Below, piece after piece: positions 1 through 7,886 of a stretch of 52,830 bases of DNA (its first letter is position 1; each line of letters begins with the position of its first letter). The notes beneath the pieces were generated by a model. It searched no databases and was not told the origin of the DNA. It was given only the letters and a program-made list of their open reading frames with translations. The stretch lies in contig CAWUJG010000007.1 in NCBI GenBank assembly GCA_963922775.1, positions 1 through 52,830 on the forward strand, read 5' to 3'. Origin of the DNA: JAHDDH01 sp963922775 (GTDB lineage Bacteria > Bacteroidota > Bacteroidia > Cytophagales > Amoebophilaceae). The position numbers were made by a program, and so were the translations under genes.

Positions 1-260
1 GCCTGAATTTTACTAATGTAGAACGCGATATTTATGAAGGTCGTTTAAAATGGCTCCGACATGAATCCCTTGTTTTAGAACAATCTTTTGAAAAAGGTAT
101 GGAAAAAGGAAAAAAAGAAGGAATATCCGAAGGAGCAAAACAAAAAGCACAATACATTGATAAACAATTATTAAAAAATCATGCTTTAACTTCAGAGCAG
201 ATTAGTCAAATTACCGGAATAAGCAAAGCTGAAATTGATGCTTTGAAAAATATATTGTAA
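1..260 (+). CDS. Rpn-family nuclease (PD-(D/E)XK transposase-like), C-terminal part only
   Basis: The open frame enters from the left edge at base 3 and stops with TAA at 258-260. The visible 85 residues are the tail of a Rpn/Transposase_31-type protein: a charged EKGMEKGKKEGISEGAKQ stretch followed by a short helical end with the pattern TSEQISQITGISKAEIDALK. This is the usual C-terminal signature of the family, and the complete homologue in this window (7887-8900) ends the same way (GMPIADIEQVTELSKEEF). Family members are recombination-promoting nucleases that are often spread by transfer. The catalytic core lies outside the window, so activity cannot be judged. Confidence 0.75.
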   Translation, partial: LNFTNVERDIYEGRLKWLRHESLVLEQSFEKGMEKGKKEGISEGAKQKAQYIDKQLLKNHALTSEQISQITGISKAEIDALKNIL

Positions 261-298
261 ATTTTAATAGTTAAATACTTTTTATATGTTGAAAAAGA

Positions 299-351
299 CA
301 AATCAAGTATAAGTTTAATCTCAAAATATAAATTCTTTCTTACTTGATTTG
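299..351. terminator. Inverted repeat between convergent genes, possible bidirectional terminator
   Basis: CAAATCAAGTA (299-309) is perfectly complementary to TACTTGATTTG (341-351), with a 31-nt AT-rich loop. It lies between the Rpn tail (plus strand, ends 260) and ahpC (minus strand, ends 409), where a shared terminator would be expected. The loop is long and the U-tract is interrupted, so the function is a guess. Confidence 0.4.
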
Positions 352-408
352 CCTAAAAATTATTTTTTGAATTTCTTATTCAAATTTTTTCGTACAAAAT
401 TTCTCTCT

Positions 409-1035
409 TTATGAGAAATACTTTTTTACACCCTCTTGTGTTGGCTTCATAGCTTCTTGTCCTATATTCCAATTTGCAGGACAAACTTCACCATGCTGTT
501 GATGATGCTGCCACATATCTACTATACGTAATAGTTCTTCTATATTTCTTCCTAAAGGAAAGTCATTTATTGATTGATGTCTTACAATACCATCTTTGTC
601 TATAAAAAATGTACCTCTATAAGCAATAGGATGGCCACGAAATGTAATTTGAACTTTATCATCTAGTGTATACCATGCTCCAGCCAAAACACCATAATTA
701 CAGGAAATAGTCTTAGATACATCTGCTATTAAAGGATAGGTAATGCCCTGTATTCCTCCTTGATTTTTCGGTGTTCTAAGCCAAGCAAGATGCGTTTCTT
801 CAGTATCAGTAGAGCATCCTATAACTTTTACATCTCTTTTTTCAAATTCTGCTAAATTTTCCTGAAATTGCCATAATTCTGTAGGACATACAAAAGTAAA
901 ATTTTTAGGATAAAAAAATAAAATAGCTGCCTGCTTTTTGCGCAAAGCACTAAGGGAACAATCTTGATGTATTTCTTTTCCATCTAAAACAGCATTAGAT
1001 AAAAATTCTGGTGCTTCTTTTCCAATAAGTAACAT
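409..1035 (-). CDS. ahpC: 2-Cys peroxiredoxin (AhpC/Prx1 type)
   Basis: This is a thiol peroxidase that reduces hydrogen peroxide and organic hydroperoxides in the cytoplasm. The 208 residues show the peroxidatic motif FYPKNFTFVCPTE near residue 50 and the resolving cysteine in HGEVCPANW near residue 185. The protein ends in a YF motif (KKYFS), typical of sensitive Prx1-type enzymes. Length is normal. The start follows a run of ATT triplets (1036-1050) that leaves no Shine-Dalgarno site, as expected in Bacteroidota. No AhpF is adjacent, so the reductant is probably thioredoxin. A second peroxiredoxin of the Bcp class lies at 33186-33641. Confidence 0.93.
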   Translation of the reverse strand: MLLIGKEAPEFLSNAVLDGKEIHQDCSLSALRKKQAAILFFYPKNFTFVCPTELWQFQENLAEFEKRDVKVIGCSTDTEETHLAWLRTPKNQGGIQGITYPLIADVSKTISCNYGVLAGAWYTLDDKVQITFRGHPIAYRGTFFIDKDGIVRHQSINDFPLGRNIEELLRIVDMWQHHQQHGEVCPANWNIGQEAMKPTQEGVKKYFS

Positions 1036-1198
1036 AATAATAATAATAATTAATTGTTTAAATTTTTTAACATATTTTCGTACAGTTCAGTCAGTGTACA
1101 AAAAAATGTGTAAAGTATATCAAAAAAATCATCTTACCTAAATTTTTATAGGCTATACCAAAAAAATATTATTTATACATTATATTTTTTAGATACTA

Positions 1199-2734
1199 TC
1201 AAAACTTATGTTTATCAACAAAACTACAAAACTGCTGTAATCTGATCATGGTTGCTTTTTTTCCTATACAAGCCATTATAGCAGTTAAATCAGGACCTTG
1301 TATATTACCTGTAATAGCTATACGCAAAATAGGCATAATTTTCCCAAGCTTAATATCATGTATTTGGGATAATTTTTGAATTTTTTCTTTGATATTTACA
1401 CTTTCAAAATTGTTGAGCACTTGTATTTCTTGTATAAATATGTATATCCATGTAAGATAAGATTTTTGCCATTTTTTTTTTAGAATTTCTACATCATATT
1501 TTTGTGGATCACAAATAAATACCTGCATCTCCTGCCAAAGATCTGTAAAAAAACAGGCACGCTCTCGAATAAGTGGTATAATTTTTTTAATCTGATCTTG
1601 TGTACAAGTTATATTTTCTGCTACTATTCTTTTTTGGAGATATTGTATAATTTCACCATCATCTTTTTTTTTAAGATAATATTGATTAAGCCATTGTGCT
1701 TTTTTAATAGCAAATTTAGCCCCTGCACTTCCTATTCTTTTTATTGAAAAAGCGCTTATAAGTTCTTCTTTAGAGAGTAACTCTCTTTGTTCCTGATCAC
1801 TCCATCCTAACAAAGCTAAAAAATTGACAAGTGTTTCTGGAAAATAGCCTAAAGATTTAAAATTATGTATAGGTGTACCATTATCATCAGTCCATGGCAA
1901 AGGAAAAATAGGATATTGGTAGTCTATAGCATCTCTTTTGCTCAACTTTCCTTTTCCTGTAGGTTTTAAAAGAAGTGGTAGGTGGATAAACTGAGGTATT
2001 GTAAAGCCTAAATATTTATAAAGTAAAATGTGTATGGCAGTAGAAGGTAACCATTCTTCCCCACGTATTACATGAGTAATGTGCATACAAGCATCATCTA
2101 CCACATTGGCAAGATGATAGGTAGGCATGCCATCAGATTTTAACAATATTTTATCTTCTAACGTATGAGTATGTACTTTAATCCATCCTCTTATTTCATC
2201 ATAAAATTTTATTTCTTCTCGTATAGGTATTTTTAAACGTATTACATAAGGAGTATTATTTTGTAACCTTTTTTTTACTTCTACTGCAGGCAAACTCAAA
2301 GCATTTTCCATCATAGTTCTATGTGTAGCATGATAAGGAGGTATTTTTACGTTTGATGCCTGCAATTTTTGGCGTAACTTATCTAGTGCCTGTGGTGTAT
2401 CAAAAGCATAGTAAGCTTTGCCTTCATCTACAAGTTTTTGTACATATTTTTTATAAATGGCTTTTCTTTCCGATTGCCTATAAGGAGCATGAGGACCTTG
2501 CTTTATAGGATCTTCATCAGCAGATATACCTAACCATTGCAAGGTGTCAAGTATATATTTTTCTGCTTGGGGCACATACCTTGTTTGATCAGTATCTTCT
2601 ATACGCAAAATAAACTTTCCTTGATATTTTTTTGCAAAAAGATAATTAAAAAGCGCTGTCCTTACACCTCCAATATGCAAAGGACCAGTAGGACTTGGTG
2701 CAAATCTTACACTAGGTTTTTTTTCTATATGCAT
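1199..2734 (-). CDS. gltX: Glutamyl-tRNA synthetase
   Basis: Class I aminoacyl-tRNA synthetase that charges tRNA-Glu. The 511 residues carry the HIGH-type motif in FAPSPTGPLHIGG (about residues 11-23) and the KMSKS-type motif as GKLSKRD (about residues 265-271), followed by an alpha-helical anticodon-binding region rich in Lys. Length and start are typical for bacterial GltX. Whether it also charges tRNA-Gln cannot be read from the sequence; no glnS or gatCAB is seen here. It lies 48 bp downstream of the OmpA/TPR lipoprotein gene on the same strand, with a small hairpin (ATACC TTA GGTAT) between them. Confidence 0.95.
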   Translation of the reverse strand: MHIEKKPSVRFAPSPTGPLHIGGVRTALFNYLFAKKYQGKFILRIEDTDQTRYVPQAEKYILDTLQWLGISADEDPIKQGPHAPYRQSERKAIYKKYVQKLVDEGKAYYAFDTPQALDKLRQKLQASNVKIPPYHATHRTMMENALSLPAVEVKKRLQNNTPYVIRLKIPIREEIKFYDEIRGWIKVHTHTLEDKILLKSDGMPTYHLANVVDDACMHITHVIRGEEWLPSTAIHILLYKYLGFTIPQFIHLPLLLKPTGKGKLSKRDAIDYQYPIFPLPWTDDNGTPIHNFKSLGYFPETLVNFLALLGWSDQEQRELLSKEELISAFSIKRIGSAGAKFAIKKAQWLNQYYLKKKDDGEIIQYLQKRIVAENITCTQDQIKKIIPLIRERACFFTDLWQEMQVFICDPQKYDVEILKKKWQKSYLTWIYIFIQEIQVLNNFESVNIKEKIQKLSQIHDIKLGKIMPILRIAITGNIQGPDLTAIMACIGKKATMIRLQQFCSFVDKHKF

Positions 2735-2782
2735 AAGTTTAAATATAATACCTTAGGTATATATATGTTATTAAAAAAAATT

Positions 2783-4564
2783 TTATTTAGCCTGCTGATG
2801 TATAATTTGTGCTATAATTTCAGGATAATGTTTAAACTCTTGGTCTTTTGCTAAATTAAAATATGGATTTGTAGATAAATTTTTATTTTTTTGTACTAAA
2901 TCTACAAAATATTTTAGACTTGATACATCATTTGTACGTGCTGCTATAATAGCTTTTAAATAAAAAGCACTATAAGCACTTTGCTGTTTATTATCTAAAA
3001 CAATAAATTTGTCTAAATAAGTACTTGCTTTTTCATAATTTTTTTGAAGTATTGCTGCCAAAGCACTGTGATAAAAATCTTGCGCATTTGGCATTAATTT
3101 AGTAGATAAATCTAATGCCTGAGCATATGCTCCTAACTGAATATACAATGGTATACATATGTTAAAAACATATTCCTTATCTTTTTCTTGTGCGAAACTT
3201 ACAGCAGCATCAACATGTTTTTGTACAAAGGTAAAATCATTTTGAAGATAACCTATAAATGCCAGATGAATATGAGCTAAAGCATTATTTGGATTTTTTT
3301 GTAATGCTAAAGAAAAATTTTTTTTAGCTTCTTCACATAGCATGGGGACATCTTTTTGATAATTTTTATCATCTAAAATATGTTCTAGATAAACATTTCC
3401 CAGATTACAATAAGCAATATCATCAGGATGTATGGTATGTGCTTGTTCAAAACAATATTTTTTGAATATAATATCTTTTTTTTCAAGATATCCTGCCAAC
3501 TGCCATTCTTGACTTGTAAGTGAAACATCCATTTTTTTTTCATAGCTATTTTTTGCTAGCATATAAACCATTTTTTCTGTTTTAGGCTGTTGAGTATAAT
3601 CTATAGTGATTATTGCTGTTCTTAACAGCGGATATAAGCTTGATTTTATAATTTCATATTGATTTAATTTTTGTATTTTTCTTTCTTTGGCTTCAAAAGA
3701 AGAATTTTCTTCATTTATTATTCCTATAATATGCTGCTTTGTTTTTGGGCATATATTTTTTGAGTTTTGCAACTCAACTTTCATTAAATCCCAATTATTG
3801 TATAATGATGATTGGTTAAAATCAATATCTTTTTCTTTGAGATATTTTTTTATAACATTTTTTGTACTTTTTAATCTAGAATTTACCAATCTTTTATTTA
3901 ATGGAGAAGGCCCTTCAGGAGAATGACTTCCTTGAATATTAATTTGTATTGCACCATTACTTTTGATAAGATGTAGTCTTTTTTTCAAAATTTCTTCTTC
4001 AGCTTTAGTTATATTACCCTTTCCTTTTTTAAAATTTATGCTTGTTTCTACAATTTTTTTATCTTCCTTTTCTGCTGTTACCATCTGATAGACGATAGCC
4101 TGCGGCACTTGAGCAAGCTTAGCTGTAGTAATAATACCTTTTTGCAGTGGAGTACTATTTTCTTCAATTATTTTTTCTTGCTTATTTTTTATACTCCATT
4201 TTACCCGTAAAGTTCCTGTCTGCATACCATTTTTATAAGGCATATGGTATTTTTTAGCTATTTTATAATCATTTTTATTGTCTGCTAATTGCACGTTTAT
4301 AGCAGGGAGTTTTACCTGTTTATTATCTCCATAGAAAAATATGGGTTCAAACAAATAAGTATATTTTTTTTTTATAGCAGCTTTAGGAATTTGAATTTTG
4401 AGATCAAATTGTACAGTATTACCTAAAAGTATTAAAGAAGAAACTTCTATATTTTGCAGTATTTTTTCTTTAAAATTGATGCTTTGACAAGCCATAAAAC
4501 AGGCTAAAATTAAGCTATGTATACTATTTTTCTTAAAAAAATACTTGGATATATAATGAATCAT
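2783..4564 (-). CDS. Lipoprotein with an internal OmpA-like domain and C-terminal TPRs
   Basis: The protein has 593 residues. The N-terminus has a hydrophobic segment ending in CFMAC (Cys26), a likely lipobox. Residues of about 30-170 form a beta-rich domain I do not recognise. Near residue 210-245 the pattern GSHSPEGPSPLNKRLVNSR matches the peptidoglycan-binding loop of OmpA-family C-terminal domains (GHtspEG...N..Ls..Ra). The last ~200 residues contain TPR-like helices (for example NPNNALAHIHLAFIGYLQND). An OmpA-like domain in the middle followed by TPRs is unusual, since OmpA modules are normally C-terminal. It is probably an outer-membrane lipoprotein anchored to the cell wall. It precedes gltX on the same strand. 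Confidence 0.65.
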   Translation of the reverse strand: MIHYISKYFFKKNSIHSLILACFMACQSINFKEKILQNIEVSSLILLGNTVQFDLKIQIPKAAIKKKYTYLFEPIFFYGDNKQVKLPAINVQLADNKNDYKIAKKYHMPYKNGMQTGTLRVKWSIKNKQEKIIEENSTPLQKGIITTAKLAQVPQAIVYQMVTAEKEDKKIVETSINFKKGKGNITKAEEEILKKRLHLIKSNGAIQINIQGSHSPEGPSPLNKRLVNSRLKSTKNVIKKYLKEKDIDFNQSSLYNNWDLMKVELQNSKNICPKTKQHIIGIINEENSSFEAKERKIQKLNQYEIIKSSLYPLLRTAIITIDYTQQPKTEKMVYMLAKNSYEKKMDVSLTSQEWQLAGYLEKKDIIFKKYCFEQAHTIHPDDIAYCNLGNVYLEHILDDKNYQKDVPMLCEEAKKNFSLALQKNPNNALAHIHLAFIGYLQNDFTFVQKHVDAAVSFAQEKDKEYVFNICIPLYIQLGAYAQALDLSTKLMPNAQDFYHSALAAILQKNYEKASTYLDKFIVLDNKQQSAYSAFYLKAIIAARTNDVSSLKYFVDLVQKNKNLSTNPYFNLAKDQEFKHYPEIIAQIIHQQAK

Positions 4565-4760
4565 AATTGAAAAATTTAGTTAAAGAGGTAAAATTTAAGT
4601 AGTTAGTTTAGTTATTATTTAAATTTAGAAAAAAATGGAATATAGTATTTTTTTAACTGTGATAATATGAAATATATTATAATAGGATCTTCTAATCTAG
4701 AAAAATATAAAATTTCAAAAAATAGAGCAAACATACTTCAAAACATAAAAAAAAATAAAC

Positions 4761-5147
4761 ATGCTATTATCAAATTTATTTCTTCTACTAAAAAATAGAT
4801 ATGATCCAATGAAATTTGTGGAAAAATATCAAGAAGAATTTAATGGATATATATTGTCACTAAAAAAACAAGGAAGTACAGTAGCATTAAAAATAGAAGA
4901 TCCTGAGACTGAATTTTTATTCAAAAATGATTATGTCATAAATTTATGTAATCTATTTCTTCAAAAAAAATTATCTGGATATCAAATCAACTATATTGCT
5001 GATATTTTAACTATTTCAGATCAATTGAAATTTCAAAAAGGATGTTTTGAAATTTTGGAAAATTTTGCAGACCCTGAAATTAATGGAATATTAACAGAAA
5101 AATATGTAAGAAGCGTAAAAAATAAGTTATTATCTAAACAAGGATAA
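4761..5147 (+). CDS. Hypothetical protein, 128 residues
   Basis: I do not recognise a family. The protein is soluble-looking, rich in Leu, Lys, Asn and Ile, and has no signal peptide unless the first ten hydrophobic residues (MLLSNLFLLL) are real. A second in-frame ATG at 4809 (MKFVEKYQEEFNG) gives a 112-residue protein and is the more natural start. It opens a plus-strand group of small genes (to 6622) opposite in strand to its upstream neighbour. Codon use matches the surroundings. Confidence 0.55.
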   Translation: MLLSNLFLLLKNRYDPMKFVEKYQEEFNGYILSLKKQGSTVALKIEDPETEFLFKNDYVINLCNLFLQKKLSGYQINYIADILTISDQLKFQKGCFEILENFADPEINGILTEKYVRSVKNKLLSKQG

Positions 5148-5175
5148 TTTAACGCCAAAAATTTAAACTTTTATT

Positions 5176-5687
5176 ATGAAATATATTTATCATGCTTTTT
5201 GTATTTTTTTAACTTTTTCCTGTAATAATTATCCCCAAAAAATTGATAAAGTCAAATCTATTTTTGAATCTGAAGTAGATAAAGAAAAAAAAAGAAAAGC
5301 ATTATTTAAAAATAAGAAATCTACTTGGGAAGAAAAAAAAAGAATGCAGTCAAAAGAAAAAGAATTAAATAGAAAAAAAATAATTTGGCAACAAAATAGG
5401 AATGTATTATCTGAACAAATAAAAAAAATAGAAAAAAAGCAAAAGAAGAAGAAAAAAATACTATAACACCTGAATATAATTATGAAGAAATAGTTAGGCA
5501 GGAAAAAATAAAAGAATATTTAATAAAAGAAAAATATATTCAGCATATAAAAGATCTTACAAATAAAGAATATGATTTACTAGAACAATTTGCAAAAGCT
5601 ACAATTAATTTAGATGAACAGATTTTTGAAAAAGAATTAGAAAAAATGAGTAAGCAATACTTCAAAAATCTACACATTAAAAATTAA
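5176..5687 (+). pseudogene. Lys/Glu-rich lipoprotein split by a frameshift in a poly(A) tract
   Basis: The first open frame (5176-5466) begins MKYIYHAFCIFLTFSCNN, a lipoprotein signal with Cys16, and continues as a Lys/Glu coiled coil. It ends at a TAA right after two A-runs: A8 at 5421-5428 and A7 at 5432-5438. Reading in the -1 frame from about 5433 restores an open frame with similar composition (NTITPEYNYEEIVRQEKIK..., ending KQYFKNLHIKN) to a TAA at 5685-5687. Joined, this gives about 170 residues. It is either a decayed gene, a homopolymer sequencing error, or a gene rescued by polymerase slippage on the A-runs, which is known in AT-rich symbionts. No function can be assigned. Confidence 0.6.
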
Positions 5688-5709
5688 TTTATATTTTTCA
5701 TTAAAAAAA

Positions 5710-5740
5710 TTTGTTATTCTAAATTATATTCGTAGGTTTG
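5710..5740 (+). promoter_or_regulatory. Bacteroidota-type promoter for the 5822 lipoprotein
   Basis: TTTG at 5710-5713 is followed, 19 nt later, by TAGGTTTG at 5733-5740. This matches the published Bacteroidota sigma-ABfr consensus TTTG-N19-TAnnTTTG exactly. Transcription would start near 5746, leaving about 75 nt of leader before the ATG at 5822. The leader contains three near-copies of AGTATAAA (around 5742, 5763 and 5778). Confidence 0.6.
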
Positions 5741-5821
5741 TAGTATAAAACAGATGCGAAAAAGTATAAACGGATTACAGTATAAAAATTTAAATCTTAA
5801 TTATAAAATAATTTTATCACT

Positions 5822-6313
5822 ATGTTAAAAATTTTTGACAAAAAAATCATAGCATTTTGTACATTAATTTCTGGAACCTTACTATTAGGAGGATGCAATA
5901 AAACAGACTTTAAAATAAAAAAAGAGAAGAATAGTCAAGTAAAGGTTGAAATGAAATCTCTTGCAAAACTGTTAAAAACAGTAAGTAAAGGAGCTAAAAA
6001 AACAAATAGTACTACAAAAAAACCATCTTATCAACCAAAAGAATTAAAAAGAACTAAACATACAGAAAATAGACATGTTGATAGAGCAAAGTATCCAGAT
6101 AAATCAAAATATACAAAACCAAATCAAAAAGAAAAACTAGAAAACAGAACAATAAAAAAACCAGATAAAGTAGAAAAACAGTCAGGTGATAGAAAAATTT
6201 ATGAAAAAGACTATGGTAGAAAAATAGGTACAAAAGGAGAAACGAAACATAAAGTAGTAGTTGATGAAAAAAAAAAGAAAATAGTTACATCATATCCCAA
6301 AAAAGATAAATAA
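5822..6313 (+). CDS. Lys-rich lipoprotein, 163 residues
   Basis: The first 25 residues form a lipoprotein signal peptide ending in LLLGGC (Cys25). The mature part is extremely basic and hydrophilic, with Lys, Thr, Asp and Pro (for example KPDKVEKQSGDRKIYEKD), and looks intrinsically disordered. I do not recognise a family. A strong promoter match lies at 5710-5740. It is followed directly, with no gap, by the TTG-started gene at 6314, so the two are probably co-transcribed. A basic, disordered surface lipoprotein could bind nucleic acid or acidic polymers, but that is speculation. Confidence 0.65.
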   Translation: MLKIFDKKIIAFCTLISGTLLLGGCNKTDFKIKKEKNSQVKVEMKSLAKLLKTVSKGAKKTNSTTKKPSYQPKELKRTKHTENRHVDRAKYPDKSKYTKPNQKEKLENRTIKKPDKVEKQSGDRKIYEKDYGRKIGTKGETKHKVVVDEKKKKIVTSYPKKDK

Positions 6314-6622
6314 TTGAAAAAAAATCACATTTATACATCAGAAATATACCATGCCATTATATCTGTATTAAAAATAGATAAAGAAGATACTGTACATATA
6401 AAACTAACACAAATTCAATTTCAAGGATCTATTTATACAATAGAACATTTGCCCATACATATACAAAGAATAAAAAAACTAAAATTAAAGTACATAGACA
6501 AAGAAAAAATAATAGATCTAAAAAATAATGAAGGCTACCAAATGTGGCTATCAGACCCTAAAAGTGGCGTGTGGAATTTAGATTTAGAGCAAGTAATACA
6601 GCATATTTTAACTCAAGAATAA
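6314..6622 (+). CDS. Hypothetical protein, 102 residues, TTG start
   Basis: It begins with TTG immediately after the TAA of the upstream lipoprotein gene (6311-6313), which suggests translational coupling. The protein is soluble with mixed alpha/beta composition (HIKLTQIQFQGSIYTIEHLP...) and no signal peptide. I do not recognise a family. It ends before a hairpin (6627-6661) that separates it from the convergent aroC. No ATG near the N-terminus fits the frame. Confidence 0.5.
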   Translation: MKKNHIYTSEIYHAIISVLKIDKEDTVHIKLTQIQFQGSIYTIEHLPIHIQRIKKLKLKYIDKEKIIDLKNNEGYQMWLSDPKSGVWNLDLEQVIQHILTQE

Positions 6623-6626
6623 ATAT

Positions 6627-6661
6627 TTTAGTCTAGTAATTTCTTCAATTGCTAGGCTAAA
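6627..6661. terminator. Hairpin between convergent genes
   Basis: TTTAGTCTAG (6627-6636) pairs with CTAGGCTAAA (6652-6661) as a 10-bp stem with one G-T pair and a 15-nt loop. It lies between the plus-strand 102-residue gene and the minus-strand aroC and can serve both directions. Confidence 0.55.
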
Positions 6662-6701
6662 CTTCTTTCAAAAATTAAACATAAAAGTTAGGAAATTCCA
6701 T

Positions 6702-7781
6702 TTACTTATTGTCAAACCTACACCCATATAACATAAAATCTATGGTAACCAATGCTGCCATAGCCTTAACTATAGGCACTGCACGAGGTACCACACAAGC
6801 ATCATACCTGCCAATACCTTTAATATCCACAGTATTACCATAAACATCTACACTTTTTTGCCCTTGCATAAGCGTAGAAGGTGGTTTAAAAGCTACATTA
6901 AAATAAATATCCTCACCATTAGTAATGCCCCCCTGTATCCCACCAGAATAATTTTTCTTTGTTTTTATCCGATTATTACATTGTATAAACCTATCATTAT
7001 GCACAGAACCATGCATTTTTGCAGCGCCAAACCCACTGCCATATTCAAACCCCTTAACAGCATTTATGCTCAACATAGCCATGCCCAAAGCCGCATGAAA
7101 CTTGTCAAAAACAGGCTCACCCAAACCTACAGGAATCCCTAAAATAACACCCGTAACCATACCACCTACAGAATCTTTATTTTTTTTAGCCTTAAAAATT
7201 ACCCTACACATCTTTTCTCCAGTCTTTTTCTCCGGACAACGCACAATACTGTCTGCTATAGCAGAAAAATTAATGTTTCGATAACTCTTTTTCATCTTCA
7301 CCTTGCCTATTTGCGATACATAAGCCTGTATTGAAATTCCCCTTAACCTTAACCATTCCTGAGCTATAGCACCTGCTGCTACCCAAGAAGCTGTTTCACG
7401 AGCACTGCTCCTGCCACCACCACGATGATCTCGTATACCATATTTTTTTTCATAAGTATAATCTGCATGAGAAGGCCTGTATACTTTTTCTAGATGATTA
7501 TAATCTATACTTTTAGCGTCTGTATTGAAGATCAAAAGCATAATAGGCGCTCCTGTGGTTTTACCTCTAAAAATACCTGATAATATCTGACACTGATCTT
7601 TCTCCTTTCTAGAAGATGTAATACTAGACTGCCCTGGACGACGTTCTGATAATGCTTGATTAATTAATGCTGCATCAATGGCTAAACCTGATGGACATCC
7701 ATCTACAATAACACCTATTGCCTTACCATGCGATTCACCAAAAGTGGTGATACGGAAATTATTTCCCAAAGTATTTGCCAT
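6702..7781 (-). CDS. aroC: Chorismate synthase
   Basis: It converts EPSP to chorismate using reduced FMN, the last step of the shikimate pathway. The 359 residues show the family signatures: GESHGKAIGVIVDGCPSG near residue 15, RRPGQSSITSSRKEKD near residue 48, RGGGRSSARETASWVAAGAI near residue 120, and GRYDACVVPRAVPIVKAMAA near the end. The protein is full length and looks intact. No other shikimate gene is in the window, and neighbours on either side are unrelated. This is odd for a reduced genome. Either the pathway is complete elsewhere, or the gene is a leftover or has another role. Confidence 0.95.
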   Translation of the reverse strand: MANTLGNNFRITTFGESHGKAIGVIVDGCPSGLAIDAALINQALSERRPGQSSITSSRKEKDQCQILSGIFRGKTTGAPIMLLIFNTDAKSIDYNHLEKVYRPSHADYTYEKKYGIRDHRGGGRSSARETASWVAAGAIAQEWLRLRGISIQAYVSQIGKVKMKKSYRNINFSAIADSIVRCPEKKTGEKMCRVIFKAKKNKDSVGGMVTGVILGIPVGLGEPVFDKFHAALGMAMLSINAVKGFEYGSGFGAAKMHGSVHNDRFIQCNNRIKTKKNYSGGIQGGITNGEDIYFNVAFKPPSTLMQGQKSVDVYGNTVDIKGIGRYDACVVPRAVPIVKAMAALVTIDFMLYGCRFDNK

Positions 7782-7886
7782 AATTTAATGCCTAATGCAA
7801 TAATTATTAGACATAAAAATAATATCAAATTAATTTATTCAAATAAAAATATTTTCGTACTTTTAAAGTAAAAACATCAAAAAAGT

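Noticed and set aside
1081..1105. GTACA...TGTAC inverted repeat upstream of ahpC as an oxidative-stress operator
   Set aside because: The arms are only 5 bp, and there is no regulator or second copy to support it.
1502..2854. Plus-strand open frames opposite gltX and the OmpA lipoprotein
   Set aside because: They are antisense shadows rich in Phe, Tyr, Ile and Cys, the pattern expected from the complement of Lys-rich coding sequence.
4667..4798. Plus-strand 43-codon open frame (MKYIIIGSSNLEKYKIS...)
   Set aside because: It is short, overlaps the 128-residue gene in another frame, has no lipobox or family hint, and AT-rich DNA gives such frames by chance.
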